64,000 bases of DNA, taken from positions 62,001-126,000 of the forward strand of contig SVMS01000002.1 of NCBI GenBank assembly GCA_015067255.1, read 5' to 3'. A program made the position numbers and the translations under genes. Below the pieces are notes generated by a model that saw nothing but the letters and a program-made list of their open reading frames with translations, was not told where the DNA came from and did not search any database. This stretch comes from Oscillospiraceae bacterium (GTDB taxonomy: Bacteria > Bacillota > Clostridia > Oscillospirales > SIG519). How positions within the stretch are numbered: position 1 is the first letter of the stretch; the number at the start of each line of letters is the position of its first letter. Shown piece by piece: positions 32,426 through 41,484 of this stretch.

Positions 32426-33133
32426 TTATTTATCTACATATCTTTTTTCTAAAACACAGTAGTCAAGAATTTTCTCAATCGAGGTTCCTTTTGATTCTAT
32501 ATCATAATAATAAACCTTACAAAGATATGATTCATAAAAGAAATATAATTGTTTTTTTTCTTCATCTACATAATAATCAGTATTTTTAACAGTGTATTTT
32601 TTGAAATTATACTTATTATATAAATCAATACTCAAAAACGCTTTTAAGCCTTCATTGCTTCCTTTAGATGTATCTGTTTTATAAGCGTTTATTAAAAACC
32701 AAAATCCTATCAAATCATCCCCGATTTTTACTCTGCTACTGTAAGTTAGCGTATGATTTCCCATAGGCTCAATATGAAATTTTTCTTCTTTCTCCTCCAT
32801 TAACTTATACGGAAATAAATATGCTTTTTCGTCAAGAATAAGCGTCGGATAGTAAATTTCATTTTTGTTGGGATCCTCATTCTTCAAATGCCATTCAACT
32901 GCTCCTGTCTTTATCCATCTTTTTAAATCCTCTTCTGTTTCTGTTACTATTGCTGTTGAGCCTGTTGATGCATTGTCATTCCCATTAGATATATCCTCTG
33001 TATTTGTTTGTTCTGCCATACTGTCTACAGCTTCCCTGCTTGTTGAATCATCATCGGCTTTTCCATTGCAAGCACTTAACAAAACAGCTATTAACAAAAC
33101 AAAAGCTAAAACAGAAAATTTTGCTTTTTTCAT
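32426..33133 (-). CDS. Lipoprotein of unknown function
   Basis: 235 residues from ATG 33133 (AAAGGAGGAA site). Lipobox LLSAC with Cys22, then a ~45-residue Ser/Asp/Thr-rich linker, then a soluble mixed alpha/beta domain with LKRWIKTGAVEWHLKNEDPNK, YYPTLILDEKAYLFPYKLMEE and YYVDEEKKQLYFFYESYLCKVYYYD. I do not recognise the domain. Own promoter, own terminators on both sides, so a monocistronic gene. Composition is ordinary for the window. The protein is expected on the outer face of the membrane. Confidence 0.75.
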   Translation of the reverse strand: MKKAKFSVLAFVLLIAVLLSACNGKADDDSTSREAVDSMAEQTNTEDISNGNDNASTGSTAIVTETEEDLKRWIKTGAVEWHLKNEDPNKNEIYYPTLILDEKAYLFPYKLMEEKEEKFHIEPMGNHTLTYSSRVKIGDDLIGFWFLINAYKTDTSKGSNEGLKAFLSIDLYNKYNFKKYTVKNTDYYVDEEKKQLYFFYESYLCKVYYYDIESKGTSIEKILDYCVLEKRYVDK

Positions 33134-33190
33134 TTTTATTTCCTCCTTTTCATCAAGCAAAGCATTGATATCTACCTAATTTATATTCAT

Positions 33191-33219
33191 ATATTATTAT
33201 AATTAACAAAATTTGTCAA
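33191..33219 (-). promoter_or_regulatory. Promoter of the lipoprotein gene
   Basis: Minus strand TTGACA (33219-33214), 17 bp, TAATAT (33196-33191), giving a leader of about 55 nt before ATG 33133. Confidence 0.65.
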
Positions 33220-33257
33220 CAATTTTTTAATTAAATATGCATTTATATTCAAAAATG

Positions 33258-33290
33258 AAGCTGTCTTACTTTTATTGAGCAAGACAGCTT
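33258..33290 (-). terminator. Terminator of the galU-pyrC-pyrF-rimI operon
   Basis: AAGCTGTCTT (33258-33267) pairs with AAGACAGCTT (33281-33290); located 13 nt past the rimI stop on the minus strand. Confidence 0.7.
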
Positions 33291-33303
33291 TTAACATTTT
33301 CTA

Positions 33304-33732
33304 TTATATCTCACAATGCATTAAAATTGCGTTTTCTGTTGGATTTGAGTAGTAGTTTTTCCGTATTCCGTCAATTACAAAGCTATTTTTTTGATAAAGC
33401 GTTTGTGCTGCTATGTTGCTCTGCCTTACCTCAAGAAACGCTCTGACACATTCTTTTTCCTTGGCAATTTTTAAAGCGTATTTTACAAGAGCGTCCCCAT
33501 AGCCGTTTTTACGAAATTCGGGTAAAACTGCTACATTCATTATATTTGCTTCGTCCAATACAAAATATATCAGAATATAACCGCAAAGAAGATCCTGAGA
33601 AAAGTAGCCGAAAAACAATCCGTTTTCAAAGCTTTCCTCTAACATTTCTATACTCCACGGGTCGTTGAAGCATTTATTTTCAATTTGCGAAACCTCTTCC
33701 AGATGAGATATGTCAAGTTTTTTTATATTCAT
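33304..33732 (-). CDS. rimI: Ribosomal protein alanine N-acetyltransferase-like GNAT (RimI)
   Basis: 142 residues, a single GNAT domain. IENKCFNDPWSIEMLEESFENG at the N-terminus is the RimI signature, and the acetyl-CoA loop is VLPEFRKNGYGDALV (R/Q-x-x-G-x-G/A type). FLEVRQSNIAAQTLYQKNSFVIDGIRKNYY near the end is the RimI-specific substrate loop. It acetylates the N-terminal residue of S18 in model species. Here it is last in an operon behind pyrF (2-nt gap), not next to tsaB/tsaD as in many genomes; the pyrimidine link is probably just cotranscription. Confidence 0.85.
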   Translation of the reverse strand: MNIKKLDISHLEEVSQIENKCFNDPWSIEMLEESFENGLFFGYFSQDLLCGYILIYFVLDEANIMNVAVLPEFRKNGYGDALVKYALKIAKEKECVRAFLEVRQSNIAAQTLYQKNSFVIDGIRKNYYSNPTENAILMHCEI

Positions 33733-33734
33733 TT

Positions 33735-34646
33735 TTATAACAGCGCAGTTATTTCATCACGCATACGTATAGCTTCTCTTGCCGCTGCTGCCGCGAAATC
33801 CTTTTCGTCGCAGCCCTCTTTTTTGTATGCACACATAATTGCTCTTGATGAATTTACTATTCCGCCTATGCCGTTTTCGTCAAAGGCACCGATAATATCC
33901 TTTGCACCGCCGCCCTGTGCGCCGTATCCTGGAATAAGGAAAAACATATTTTTAAACTTTTTGCGAAGCTCTGTTAACTCCTGAGGATATGTTGCTCCAA
34001 CCACTGCACCCACGTTACTGTAGCCGTATTTTCCTATGGAATCAGCACCTAATTTTTCTATAAGCTCTCCCATAGTTTCAAAAAGAGTTTTTCCTGATTC
34101 ATATTTTAAATTCTGAAGCTCGCCCGATGAAGGATTTGAGGTTTTTACAAGGACAAAAATGCTCTTATCACTCTCGTTACAATAGCTTACAAAAGGAACA
34201 AGTCCGTCACTTCCCAAATAGCCGTTTACAGTAAGTCCGTCAGAGCCAAAAGCGGAAAGCTCAACATCGCCGACCTTGGTTTTTCCAAGATATGCATCTG
34301 CATAAGCTCCTGCTGTTGAGCCTATATCGTTTCTTTTAACGTCTGTTATTACATACATTCCCTTGCTTTGAGCGTATTCAATAGTTTTTGCAAGAACCTT
34401 AACGCCCTCATAGCCGTAAAGCTCATAATATGCAGACTGAGGCTTAATTGCGGGAACTATAGGAGCAAGAGCATCAATTAAGCTTTTGTTAAACTCCCAT
34501 ACAGCATTCGCCGCACCCTCTAAGGTTTTGCCAAACTTTTTGTAAGAAGCTTCCTTTATATATGAAGGAATATAGTCTAACAACGGGTCAAGTCCTGCTA
34601 CTGTGGGGTTTTTCTTTTCAAGTATTTTTTCAATAAGTCTGTCCAT
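33735..34646 (-). CDS. pyrF: Orotidine 5'-phosphate decarboxylase
   Basis: 303 residues, the longer type 2 OMP decarboxylase. VAGLDPLLDYIP begins the barrel; the catalytic Lys pair lies in IKPQSAYYELYG and in DVKRNDIGSTAGAYADAYLG (DxKxxD type). VKTSNPSSGELQNL and LIPGYGAQGGGAKD (phosphate-binding loop) follow. It makes UMP from OMP, the last de novo pyrimidine step. One base separates it from pyrC upstream; translation probably coupled. Only pyrC and pyrF are here; pyrB/pyrD/pyrE must be elsewhere. Confidence 0.93.
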   Translation of the reverse strand: MDRLIEKILEKKNPTVAGLDPLLDYIPSYIKEASYKKFGKTLEGAANAVWEFNKSLIDALAPIVPAIKPQSAYYELYGYEGVKVLAKTIEYAQSKGMYVITDVKRNDIGSTAGAYADAYLGKTKVGDVELSAFGSDGLTVNGYLGSDGLVPFVSYCNESDKSIFVLVKTSNPSSGELQNLKYESGKTLFETMGELIEKLGADSIGKYGYSNVGAVVGATYPQELTELRKKFKNMFFLIPGYGAQGGGAKDIIGAFDENGIGGIVNSSRAIMCAYKKEGCDEKDFAAAAAREAIRMRDEITALL

Positions 34647-34647
34647 C

Positions 34648-35859
34648 TTATCCTCCGATTATTTCATTATAAGTTATTATGCCGTCAGATATTGTAAGCA
34701 TATTTTTACCGTAAAGCTCAAAGCTGTCATAAGGAGTATTTCTTCCAAGGGAGAGGGATTTGCTTTTATCAAATGTATATTTTTTATGAGCATCAAACAC
34801 CGTAATATTTGCAATATTACCCTCTTTTATTGAGTGATCAATTCCTAATATACTGCAAGGATTAGCGCTTAGCTTCCTGCAAATTTCTTCAAGGGAAAGA
34901 TATCCCGTTTTATAAAGATAGGTAATGCTCACTCCCAATGCTGTTTCCAAGCCTGTAATTCCGTTAGGAGCATCGAATAAGCCCTTTTGCTTTTCAGCTT
35001 CACTGTGAGGTGCGTGGTCTGTTGAAATAGCATCAATAGTGCCGTCAACAAGCCCTTCGATAATAGCCATACGGTCCTCTTCATCACAAAGAGGCGGATT
35101 CATTTTTGCATTTGTACCGTACTTTTCAACATCCTTAGCAGTAAGTGAAAAATAATGGGGACAGGTTTCTGCAGTTATCTTTGCGCCCATTTTTTTATAG
35201 CTTCTTATAATTTCCACGCTTTCCTTACAGCTGACGTGCGCTATATGTATATGGCAGTTTGTTTCCTTAGCAAGTATACACTCTCTTGCCACCATAATTA
35301 TTTCGGAGCTTTTTGGATTTTTCCATTCATTTTCAGCTCTTACAGGCTCTTCGCAGTGAGATACTACTATTACGCCTTGCTTATTGGCTTCTATAATAGC
35401 ATTTTTCATCATAAGAGCATTTTCAACAGGTACTCCGTCATCAGAAAATACCCTTACACCTGCTCTCTTAAGCTCTTCAAAATTTGTAAGCTCTTCACCC
35501 TTAAAGCCTTTTGTAACAGCGGCAACAGGATAAACCTTGCAATAACCGTTTTGATTTGCCTCATTTAAAATAAAGCTTACCGTATCAACATTGTCACATA
35601 CAGGCTTTGTATTTGCCATAGCTACAACAGCAGTAAAACCGCCTGCCGCCGCTGCGTGAGTGCCTGTGCTTATCTTTTCCTTATATTCAAAGCCCGGCTC
35701 TCTCAAATGACAGTGCAAATCCACAAAGCCCGAAGAAACATAAAGTCCCTTACAGTCTATTACCTTATCTGCATCGGTATTTATATCTTTACCTATCTTA
35801 GAAATTATTCTATCCTCAATAAGTATATCATCGGGACAGTTTTTTAAGAGAATTCTCAT
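34648..35859 (-). CDS. pyrC: Dihydroorotase
   Basis: 403 residues, class I dihydroorotase. Metal ligands HCH in GFVDLHCHLREPGFEYKE, then VSHCEEP, HIAHVSC and the catalytic Asp in ISTDHAPHSEAEK; ASN-like substrate contact in MANTKPVCDN. It closes N-carbamoyl-aspartate to dihydroorotate in pyrimidine synthesis. The start overlaps the galU stop by 4 nt (ATGA). Size and motifs are standard for Firmicutes PyrC. Confidence 0.93.
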   Translation of the reverse strand: MRILLKNCPDDILIEDRIISKIGKDINTDADKVIDCKGLYVSSGFVDLHCHLREPGFEYKEKISTGTHAAAAGGFTAVVAMANTKPVCDNVDTVSFILNEANQNGYCKVYPVAAVTKGFKGEELTNFEELKRAGVRVFSDDGVPVENALMMKNAIIEANKQGVIVVSHCEEPVRAENEWKNPKSSEIIMVARECILAKETNCHIHIAHVSCKESVEIIRSYKKMGAKITAETCPHYFSLTAKDVEKYGTNAKMNPPLCDEEDRMAIIEGLVDGTIDAISTDHAPHSEAEKQKGLFDAPNGITGLETALGVSITYLYKTGYLSLEEICRKLSANPCSILGIDHSIKEGNIANITVFDAHKKYTFDKSKSLSLGRNTPYDSFELYGKNMLTISDGIITYNEIIGG

Positions 35860-36725
35860 AGTGTTTTCATCAACTCAAGTAAATATTTTCTGAAATCTGC
35901 GCCTATTTCCTCGTGCTTTAATGCAGTTTCAACGCAAGCCTGCATAACTCCAAGCTTATTGCCCATATCATATCTTGTACCCGAAAAGTCAACGCCTGTC
36001 ATTCCCTTTGTTTTTGCAAGGGTTTTCATAGCGTCGGTAAGCTGGATTTCATTACCTGCTCCGGGGGGTGTATTTTCAATTATTGAAAAGATTTCACTGG
36101 GTAATACAACTCTTCCCAAAATTGAAAACAGAGAGTATTCTTGTCCGGGCTTGGGCTTTTCTATCATATCAGTAACTTTATATATCTTATCCTTAAGAGG
36201 CTCAACCTTCAAAGAACTGTACTTAACGATAGCTTCACGGGAAACCTCTTTAATTCCTGCAACTCCCAAGCCATACTCCTCGTATGCATCGCAAAGCTCC
36301 TTTGTAGCAGGAATATCACCCATAATAACATCGTCGCCGTACATTACAGCAAAAGGATTATCACCTATTGCAGATTTTGTGCACCATACAGCGTGGCCTA
36401 AGCCCTTGATTTCCTTTTGACGTATAAAGCAAATATTTGCAAGGTTTGCCACGTTAAGACAAGCCTCTAATTCCTTTGCTTTATTTCCGGAAATAAGCTT
36501 ACCCTCTAAGTCGGGGCAACGGTCAAAATGGTCCTCAACCGCACTTTTACCTCTGGATAAAATAATAACTATATCTTCTATTCCCGATTTTACTGCCTCT
36601 TCAACAATATATTGAATTGCAGGCTTATCAACGATAGGTAAAAGCTCTTTGGGAATAGCCTTTGAAGCAGGAAGCATACGTGTTCCGTAGCCCGCTGCAG
36701 GAATAACCGCTTTTTTAATCTTCAT
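35856..36725 (-). CDS. galU: UTP-glucose-1-phosphate uridylyltransferase
   Basis: 289 residues from ATG 36725 (AAAGGAG site; an upstream in-frame start would place that site in the coding region). Nucleotide-binding GTRMLPASKAIPKELLPIVDKP, then IQYIVEEAVKSGI, FIRQKEIKGLGHAVWCTK, FAVMYGDDVI and the sugar-phosphate loop GRVVLPSEIF. It makes UDP-glucose for cell envelope and galactose metabolism; in a genome that uses alpha-galactosides it also supplies the Leloir pathway. First gene of the operon with pyrC, pyrF and rimI, linking UTP use with UMP synthesis. Confidence 0.93.
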   Translation of the reverse strand: MKIKKAVIPAAGYGTRMLPASKAIPKELLPIVDKPAIQYIVEEAVKSGIEDIVIILSRGKSAVEDHFDRCPDLEGKLISGNKAKELEACLNVANLANICFIRQKEIKGLGHAVWCTKSAIGDNPFAVMYGDDVIMGDIPATKELCDAYEEYGLGVAGIKEVSREAIVKYSSLKVEPLKDKIYKVTDMIEKPKPGQEYSLFSILGRVVLPSEIFSIIENTPPGAGNEIQLTDAMKTLAKTKGMTGVDFSGTRYDMGNKLGVMQACVETALKHEEIGADFRKYLLELMKTL

Positions 36726-36753
36726 TGTTTTTTCTCCTTTGGCTTTTTTTAAC

Positions 36754-36782
36754 ATTATACTATATTATACTTATAAAATCAA
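36754..36782 (-). promoter_or_regulatory. Promoter of the galU operon
   Basis: Minus strand TTGATT (36782-36777), 17 bp, TATAAT (36759-36754), 28 nt before ATG 36725. Confidence 0.7.
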
Positions 36783-36783
36783 G

Positions 36784-36812
36784 TTTACAATTGATTTTGC
36801 GTATGATATAAT
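36784..36812 (+). promoter_or_regulatory. Promoter of pgeF
   Basis: TTTACA (36784-36789), 17 bp, TATAAT (36807-36812). It is back to back with the galU promoter, the two -35 boxes being only 1 nt apart. Confidence 0.65.
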
Positions 36813-36844
36813 TAGTATAATTAGTTGAAACGGAGGATTTTCCT

Positions 36845-37642
36845 TTGCTTAAAGAAAACAAAAAGAAAAATCTTGTATATATAAGTGTTCCCGATTTTGA
36901 AGAATGTGGCGCAATGGGCGTTTTTTCAACACGTCTCGGCGGTGTAAGCTCAAACGAATTTGCCACAATGAATTTAGGCTTTAACCGTGGAGATAATATT
37001 GAAAACGTCAAGCAAAATTTTAATATTATTGCAGATGTGCTTAATTGCTCAATAGAAGATTTTGTTCTTTCTTCTCAAATTCATAAGGACGATATAGCAG
37101 ATGTCGACTTAAGCCATAAGGGAGTCGGTATTTTCAAAGAGGGCTTTGAAAGCGCAGATGCTCTTATAACAAATCAAAAAGGGATTGCTCTTGTTATTGT
37201 TACGGCTGACTGTGTTCCCATTCTTTTTTGCGATACCAAAAAGAAAGTAATTGCCGCTGCTCACGCAGGCTGGAGAGGTACTGTTTTGAATATTGCTTCA
37301 AAGGTAATTTCAAAAATGGTAACTGACTATTCCTGTAATGTAAAGGATATTCATTGTGCCATAGGTCCCTGCATTAAAAAATGCCACTTTGAAATAGGCA
37401 GTGATGTTGCCGATGTTCTTAAAGAAAATGAATTTTGCAAAGATTTTGTCTATCCTTTTGGCGAAAAATTCACAGCGGATTTAGCCGCCATAAATAACTA
37501 TCAGCTAATACGTGCAGGAGTTATGCAGGAGAATATACAGTGCAGTGATGAATGTACTTACTGCAACAGCGACAAATATTTTTCCCATCGTGTTATGGGC
37601 ACAAAAAGAGGCACTAATGCCTCCTTTGTCATACTTAATTGA
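36845..37642 (+). CDS. pgeF: Peptidoglycan editing factor / multicopper-oxidase-fold purine nucleoside phosphorylase
   Basis: 265 residues starting at TTG with CGGAGG 9 nt upstream. YfiH/laccase-domain family: GVSSNEFATMNLGFNRGD at the N-terminus, Zn ligands His80 (SQIHKDD), Cys123 (TADCVPI) and His140 (AHAGWRGT), then IGPCIKKCHFEIG and the C-terminal FSHRVMGTKRGTNASFVIL. Members act on adenosine/inosine and edit UDP-MurNAc-Ser errors. The next gene (12-nt gap) is a solute-binding lipoprotein, so they may be cotranscribed, though the link is not functional in an obvious way. Confidence 0.88.
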   Translation: MLKENKKKNLVYISVPDFEECGAMGVFSTRLGGVSSNEFATMNLGFNRGDNIENVKQNFNIIADVLNCSIEDFVLSSQIHKDDIADVDLSHKGVGIFKEGFESADALITNQKGIALVIVTADCVPILFCDTKKKVIAAAHAGWRGTVLNIASKVISKMVTDYSCNVKDIHCAIGPCIKKCHFEIGSDVADVLKENEFCKDFVYPFGEKFTADLAAINNYQLIRAGVMQENIQCSDECTYCNSDKYFSHRVMGTKRGTNASFVILN

Positions 37643-37654
37643 AAGGGCTAAAAA

Positions 37655-39130
37655 ATGAAAAAAACAGTTATTTTTTTAATTTGTATATGCATTTTTTTAG
37701 TGGGCTGTAACAGTAATAAAAAGGATTTGGATACTACCTCTTCTGAAATATCAGAGCTTTCTGACAGCCTTATAATTCCTAAAATCACCTCTGACAGTCT
37801 TAATCCCTATAAGGTTACTACAAATACAAATAAGCATCTTTTAAGCCTTTGCTTTGACGGCCTTTTTTCTGTAAATTCAAGCTTTAAGGCTACCAATGCA
37901 ATAGCTGAAAGCTATACTGTAGACAACAACAAATTCATTATAACCTTGAAATCTGATGCTGTTTTTTCGGATAACTCCCCCGTCACCGCCGCAGACGTAG
38001 TTTTTTCTTACAACCTTGCAAAAGCTCAAGACTCTCCCTATTTACAAAGATTTAATTATATAACCTCAGCAATTGCTAAAAATTCAAAGGTTGAAATAAC
38101 CTTTATAAGCTCTGCCTTGAGCAATCTGAATCTTTTGGATATTCCGATAATAAAATCAGGAACTCAAAACGAAGCTATTCCCATCGGCTGTGGAAAATAC
38201 ACTTTTTCTCAAAACGATGACGGAAATTATATTCTTAATGCCAACTCCTCTTATTACGGTACAAAGTCTTATATAAATCAGATTAAAATTGTAGAGGTAC
38301 CTGATTACGATACAATGTTCCACAGCTTCAATTCAGGACAGATAACTGCCTGTTATGCCGATTTGCTCAACGTTTCAAAGTCATATTTAGGAACTATAAA
38401 TCTAAATACATTTACCACCAACAATATGTTCTTTCTGAGCTTTAATATGTATAATCCGATTTTTGCAAATGCAAAAGTACGCCAGGCAATTTCAATGTCA
38501 ATAAACCGTCAGAAAATTGCTTCCGAAACTCTGCTCAGCTATGCTGTACCGGTATGGCATCCCTTCAATCCTTCTTATTTTGAGCTTTCAGGTACAGATA
38601 TTCCCTCTGACATCTATTCTTTGCAGACAGCGCTTGTAACTTTAGATGAAACAGAGCTTGTTTTAAACGGCGAAACAAGGTGTCAGCCTCTTAATTTGTT
38701 AGTAAATTCAAACAATTCATATAAATTGAATTGCGCAAAAAGAATTAAAGAGGATTTATCAGGCATCGGAATACCCGTAAACGTTATAGCATTAACGGGG
38801 CAGGATTATGATTTAAGTCTTTCTTCTTTAAATTTTGATTTGTTTTTAGGTGAGGTTAGGCTTCCCGCAAATATGGATATCAGCATTTTTTCAAGCCCTC
38901 AGATAAATGTTTTCGGTTGGGATAATACAGTTTTTCAAAATATTCAAAGCTCTTTAAACAGCAGTGAATATTCCTATGATACGGCAGTAACTGTTTTCTT
39001 TGAAAACTCTCCTTTTATTCCTATTTGCTTTAAAAAAGCAGCCCTTGCCGCTACCAAAAGCTTAACAGATGACGTAAACCCCTCTGACAGCAGTATATTT
39101 TATTCAATTGAAAACGCAAAGCTTGAATAG
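37655..39130 (+). CDS. Family 5 (peptide/nickel-type) solute-binding lipoprotein
   Basis: 491 residues. Lipobox LVGC with Cys18, then an SBP_bac_5 fold: LCFDGLFSVNSSFKATNAIAES, FIITLKSDAVFSDNSPVTAADVVFSYNLAK is the family hallmark (FxLRxxVKFHDGxPxTAxDV), and NMFFLSFNMYNPIFANAKVRQAISMSINRQKI the second hallmark. No permease or ATPase genes accompany it, so it is an orphan binding protein; the partner transporter must be elsewhere or it has another role. Followed by a bidirectional terminator shared with the feo genes. Confidence 0.85.
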   Translation: MKKTVIFLICICIFLVGCNSNKKDLDTTSSEISELSDSLIIPKITSDSLNPYKVTTNTNKHLLSLCFDGLFSVNSSFKATNAIAESYTVDNNKFIITLKSDAVFSDNSPVTAADVVFSYNLAKAQDSPYLQRFNYITSAIAKNSKVEITFISSALSNLNLLDIPIIKSGTQNEAIPIGCGKYTFSQNDDGNYILNANSSYYGTKSYINQIKIVEVPDYDTMFHSFNSGQITACYADLLNVSKSYLGTINLNTFTTNNMFFLSFNMYNPIFANAKVRQAISMSINRQKIASETLLSYAVPVWHPFNPSYFELSGTDIPSDIYSLQTALVTLDETELVLNGETRCQPLNLLVNSNNSYKLNCAKRIKEDLSGIGIPVNVIALTGQDYDLSLSSLNFDLFLGEVRLPANMDISIFSSPQINVFGWDNTVFQNIQSSLNSSEYSYDTAVTVFFENSPFIPICFKKAALAATKSLTDDVNPSDSSIFYSIENAKLE

Positions 39131-39134
39131 ACAA

Positions 39135-39172
39135 AAAAGGTCTGTCTTACTAAAAAGTGAGACAGACCTTTT
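39135..39172. terminator. Bidirectional terminator
   Basis: Perfect 13-bp stem AAAAGGTCTGTCT (39135-39147 with 39160-39172) between the rightward SBP gene and the leftward feo genes; U tract on either strand comes from the A/T ends of the stem. Confidence 0.8.
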
Positions 39173-39184
39173 ATTTGTGTCAAT

Positions 39185-39349
39185 TTAATTATGAAAATTT
39201 TTATTGCCCGATTTGCTTGAACAGCCGTTGCACTTCTTGGCATAAGGACAGCCCACGCATTTTTCTCCCTTTCTTTTGGCACGGATAAGATAGAATATAA
39301 TTCCTGTCGCAATTGCAATCAATATTAAAATAACAATAATATTTTCCAT
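39185..39349 (-). CDS. FeoB-associated Cys-rich membrane protein (54 residues)
   Basis: A short frame directly after feoB: one TM helix (ENIIVILILIAIATGIIFYL), a basic RAKRKGEK stretch and CVGCPYAKKCNGC with four Cys, ending KNFHN. This TM plus CxxC...CxxC layout is the FeoB-associated Cys-rich family (PF12669, sometimes called FeoC-like in Firmicutes). ATG 39349 is 24 nt after the feoB stop, with only a weak ribosome site (GATT). The Cys cluster could carry Fe or an Fe-S centre next to the transporter. Last gene of the feo cluster before the terminator. Confidence 0.85.
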   Translation of the reverse strand: MENIIVILILIAIATGIIFYLIRAKRKGEKCVGCPYAKKCNGCSSKSGNKNFHN

Positions 39350-39373
39350 AATCAAAATCCTAACTAAAATATT

Positions 39374-41398
39374 TTATGCTTTGAGAGCATACTCGGTTTT
39401 CATCTTCTTGTTAGTATTCATAATAAGACTAACAACAACTGCTATCATCGCAATTACAGCAACAAGTCCGCCGATAGCCGCACCGATGTTAAGAGCACCG
39501 CCTACGATAAGAGTGCCGATAGTATAAACAAGATATGCTACAGTATAACCTACTGCAAGCTGAAGTCCTATGCCGCCCCAAAGCCATTTTGCACTCTTCA
39601 TTTCAGCATTCATAGCACCGATAGCCGCAAAGCAAGGCGGTGTATAGAGATTGAACATCAAATAAGCTAAAGCCGCAACCTTGGTAATTGCCATAATGCC
39701 TGCAACCTCTGCCCCTGCGCCTTCTATAAGAGCAAGCTCTTCGGTGTCAATAAGATTTTCAAGACCGACAAAGCAAACAGCAAGAGTACCAACAACGTTT
39801 TCCTTTGCGATAAAGCCTGTGATAGCTGCCGCCGCCAATTGCCAGGATAAAACGCCCACAATCGGAACAAGCAAATAAGCAAAGGGTGATGCAATAGAAG
39901 CAAGAATAGAAGTATCTGCATTTTCTGCAACTGTAAAGCTCCAGGTAAAAGTCTGCATCAACTGTACCGCCATATTACACAAAAGAATAATTGTAGCAGC
40001 TTTTACTATATAAGCCCAACCACGACTGCACATAGACTTAAATGCGCCCCACAGAGAAGGAGCTTTATATTCGGGAAGCTCTATAATAAAGAAGGATTTT
40101 CTTGCTTTGTAACCTGTAATAAGATTGATAAGCAACGCACCAAGGAAGATAAGGACAATACCTGCAAAGTACATCAACGCACTAACCCACCAAGCATTTT
40201 CAAAAAATGCGCCTGCAAACAGGGAAATAACAGGAATCTTTGCGCCGCAAGGCATAAAGGGAGCAAGCATTGCAGTTGCTCTGCGTTCACGCTCGTTACG
40301 AATAGTACGGCTTGCCATAATACCGGGAACTGCACAGCCTACAGTAATTACAAAAGGAATAACCGATTTACCTGAAAGGCCTACCTTTTTGAAAATAGGG
40401 TCAAGCACAACAGCGGCACGGGACATATATCCGCAATCCTCTAAAAGAGCAATAAGGAAATACATCACCATAACAAGAGGTAAAAATCCGACAACGGCAA
40501 CCACACCGCCGATAACGCCGTCAACAAGGATAGCGGAAATCAGAGGATTAGCATTTTCAAGGAGTCCGCCAATAAAGCCTTGGAACATTTCAAGAAGAGG
40601 TACAAGTCCCGGAATAAATGTTTCACCAATCTCCACCCCATCGGCAATCCAAGCACCCAGTGTAGTCTGCGAAATATAAAACACAAGGAACATAACTGCA
40701 GCAAAAATCGGAATACCAAGCCACTTATTTGTGATAACGGCATCGATTTTATCACCGATATTCTTATCCTTGGTTAAAACCTTACGGGTTTCAACGTCCT
40801 TTACAATATTATTAACGAAGCTAAAACGCTTACGGTCTGCTTCTTCGACCTGTGCCTTATCGGTAAGGTCAATATCTTCTTGTATGTAAGTTGCAGTTTG
40901 AGTCTTTCCAACCTGTGCGATAGCCGTTTCAATAAGAGCTTTTAGTCCCTCTGTCGATGTGGAAACTGTCTTAATAACGGGACATTCAAGCTTTGTTGAA
41001 AGTAAATCAGCATCAATTTTGTTTCCTTTCTTCTTACCTATATCACTCTTATTAAGCGCAACAACAACAGGAATGCCAAGCTCCAAAAGCTGTGTGGTAA
41101 AGAAAAGACTGCGACTAAGATTGTCTGCATCTACGATATTGATAATAACATCGGGATTTTCATTCTTTACATAAGAGCTTGTAATACTTTCCTCACTTGT
41201 AAAGGGTGACATAGAGTATGCGCCGGGAAGGTCAACCGCAGTAATTTGTTCACTGCCTGCATACACCTTCTTAATTGGGTGCTCTTTCTTGTCTACCGTA
41301 ACACCCGCCCAGTTGCCTACCTTTTCATTACGGCCGGTCAGAGCATTATACATTGTGGTCTTACCTGAATTTGGGTTTCCTGTTAAAGCAATTCTCAT
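39374..41398 (-). CDS. feoB: Ferrous iron transport protein B
   Basis: 674 residues. N-terminal G domain: G1 GNPNSGKTT at 7-15, G3 DLPG near 57, G4 NKSD near 117; then the coupled helical region and a polytopic core with two Gate domains (GFLPLVMVMYFLIALLEDCGYMSRAAV; FIPFVITVGCAVPGIMASR near 350, with the conserved Cys of GCxVP). GTP-dependent Fe(II) importer of anaerobes. AGGAGGAG ribosome site. It is preceded by an intrinsic terminator (41485-41508), an operator-like repeat and its own probable promoter, so it can be expressed separately from feoA. Confidence 0.94.
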   Translation of the reverse strand: MRIALTGNPNSGKTTMYNALTGRNEKVGNWAGVTVDKKEHPIKKVYAGSEQITAVDLPGAYSMSPFTSEESITSSYVKNENPDVIINIVDADNLSRSLFFTTQLLELGIPVVVALNKSDIGKKKGNKIDADLLSTKLECPVIKTVSTSTEGLKALIETAIAQVGKTQTATYIQEDIDLTDKAQVEEADRKRFSFVNNIVKDVETRKVLTKDKNIGDKIDAVITNKWLGIPIFAAVMFLVFYISQTTLGAWIADGVEIGETFIPGLVPLLEMFQGFIGGLLENANPLISAILVDGVIGGVVAVVGFLPLVMVMYFLIALLEDCGYMSRAAVVLDPIFKKVGLSGKSVIPFVITVGCAVPGIMASRTIRNERERRATAMLAPFMPCGAKIPVISLFAGAFFENAWWVSALMYFAGIVLIFLGALLINLITGYKARKSFFIIELPEYKAPSLWGAFKSMCSRGWAYIVKAATIILLCNMAVQLMQTFTWSFTVAENADTSILASIASPFAYLLVPIVGVLSWQLAAAAITGFIAKENVVGTLAVCFVGLENLIDTEELALIEGAGAEVAGIMAITKVAALAYLMFNLYTPPCFAAIGAMNAEMKSAKWLWGGIGLQLAVGYTVAYLVYTIGTLIVGGALNIGAAIGGLVAVIAMIAVVVSLIMNTNKKMKTEYALKA

Positions 41399-41424
41399 AT
41401 TTTTCTCCTCCTATTTCTTAACTT

Positions 41425-41475
41425 TATATAAATCCTATCGGATAAAGCTACAAGCGTCGGTTAGCTATTGCTAAC
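41425..41475 (-). promoter_or_regulatory. Probable feoB promoter with operator-like repeat 1
   Basis: Minus strand: inverted repeat GTTAGC-AATA-GCTAAC (41475-41460), then TTGTAG (41453-41448), 17 bp, TATATA (41430-41425), then the AGGAGGAG site and ATG 41398. The repeat matches the two copies upstream of feoA and resembles DtxR/MntR-family (iron or manganese repressor) sites. Confidence 0.6.
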
Positions 41476-41484
41476 TGATAACTC

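Noticed and set aside
33735-36725. Complete pyrimidine operon
   Set aside because: Only pyrC and pyrF are present; the FAD/2Fe-2S protein at 56314-57153 was considered as PyrK but its partner is GltA/NfnB-like, not PyrD.
39100-39318. 72-codon minus-strand frame next to feoB
   Set aside because: It overlaps the SBP gene end and the terminator; the true small gene is the Cys-rich one at 39185-39349 in another frame.
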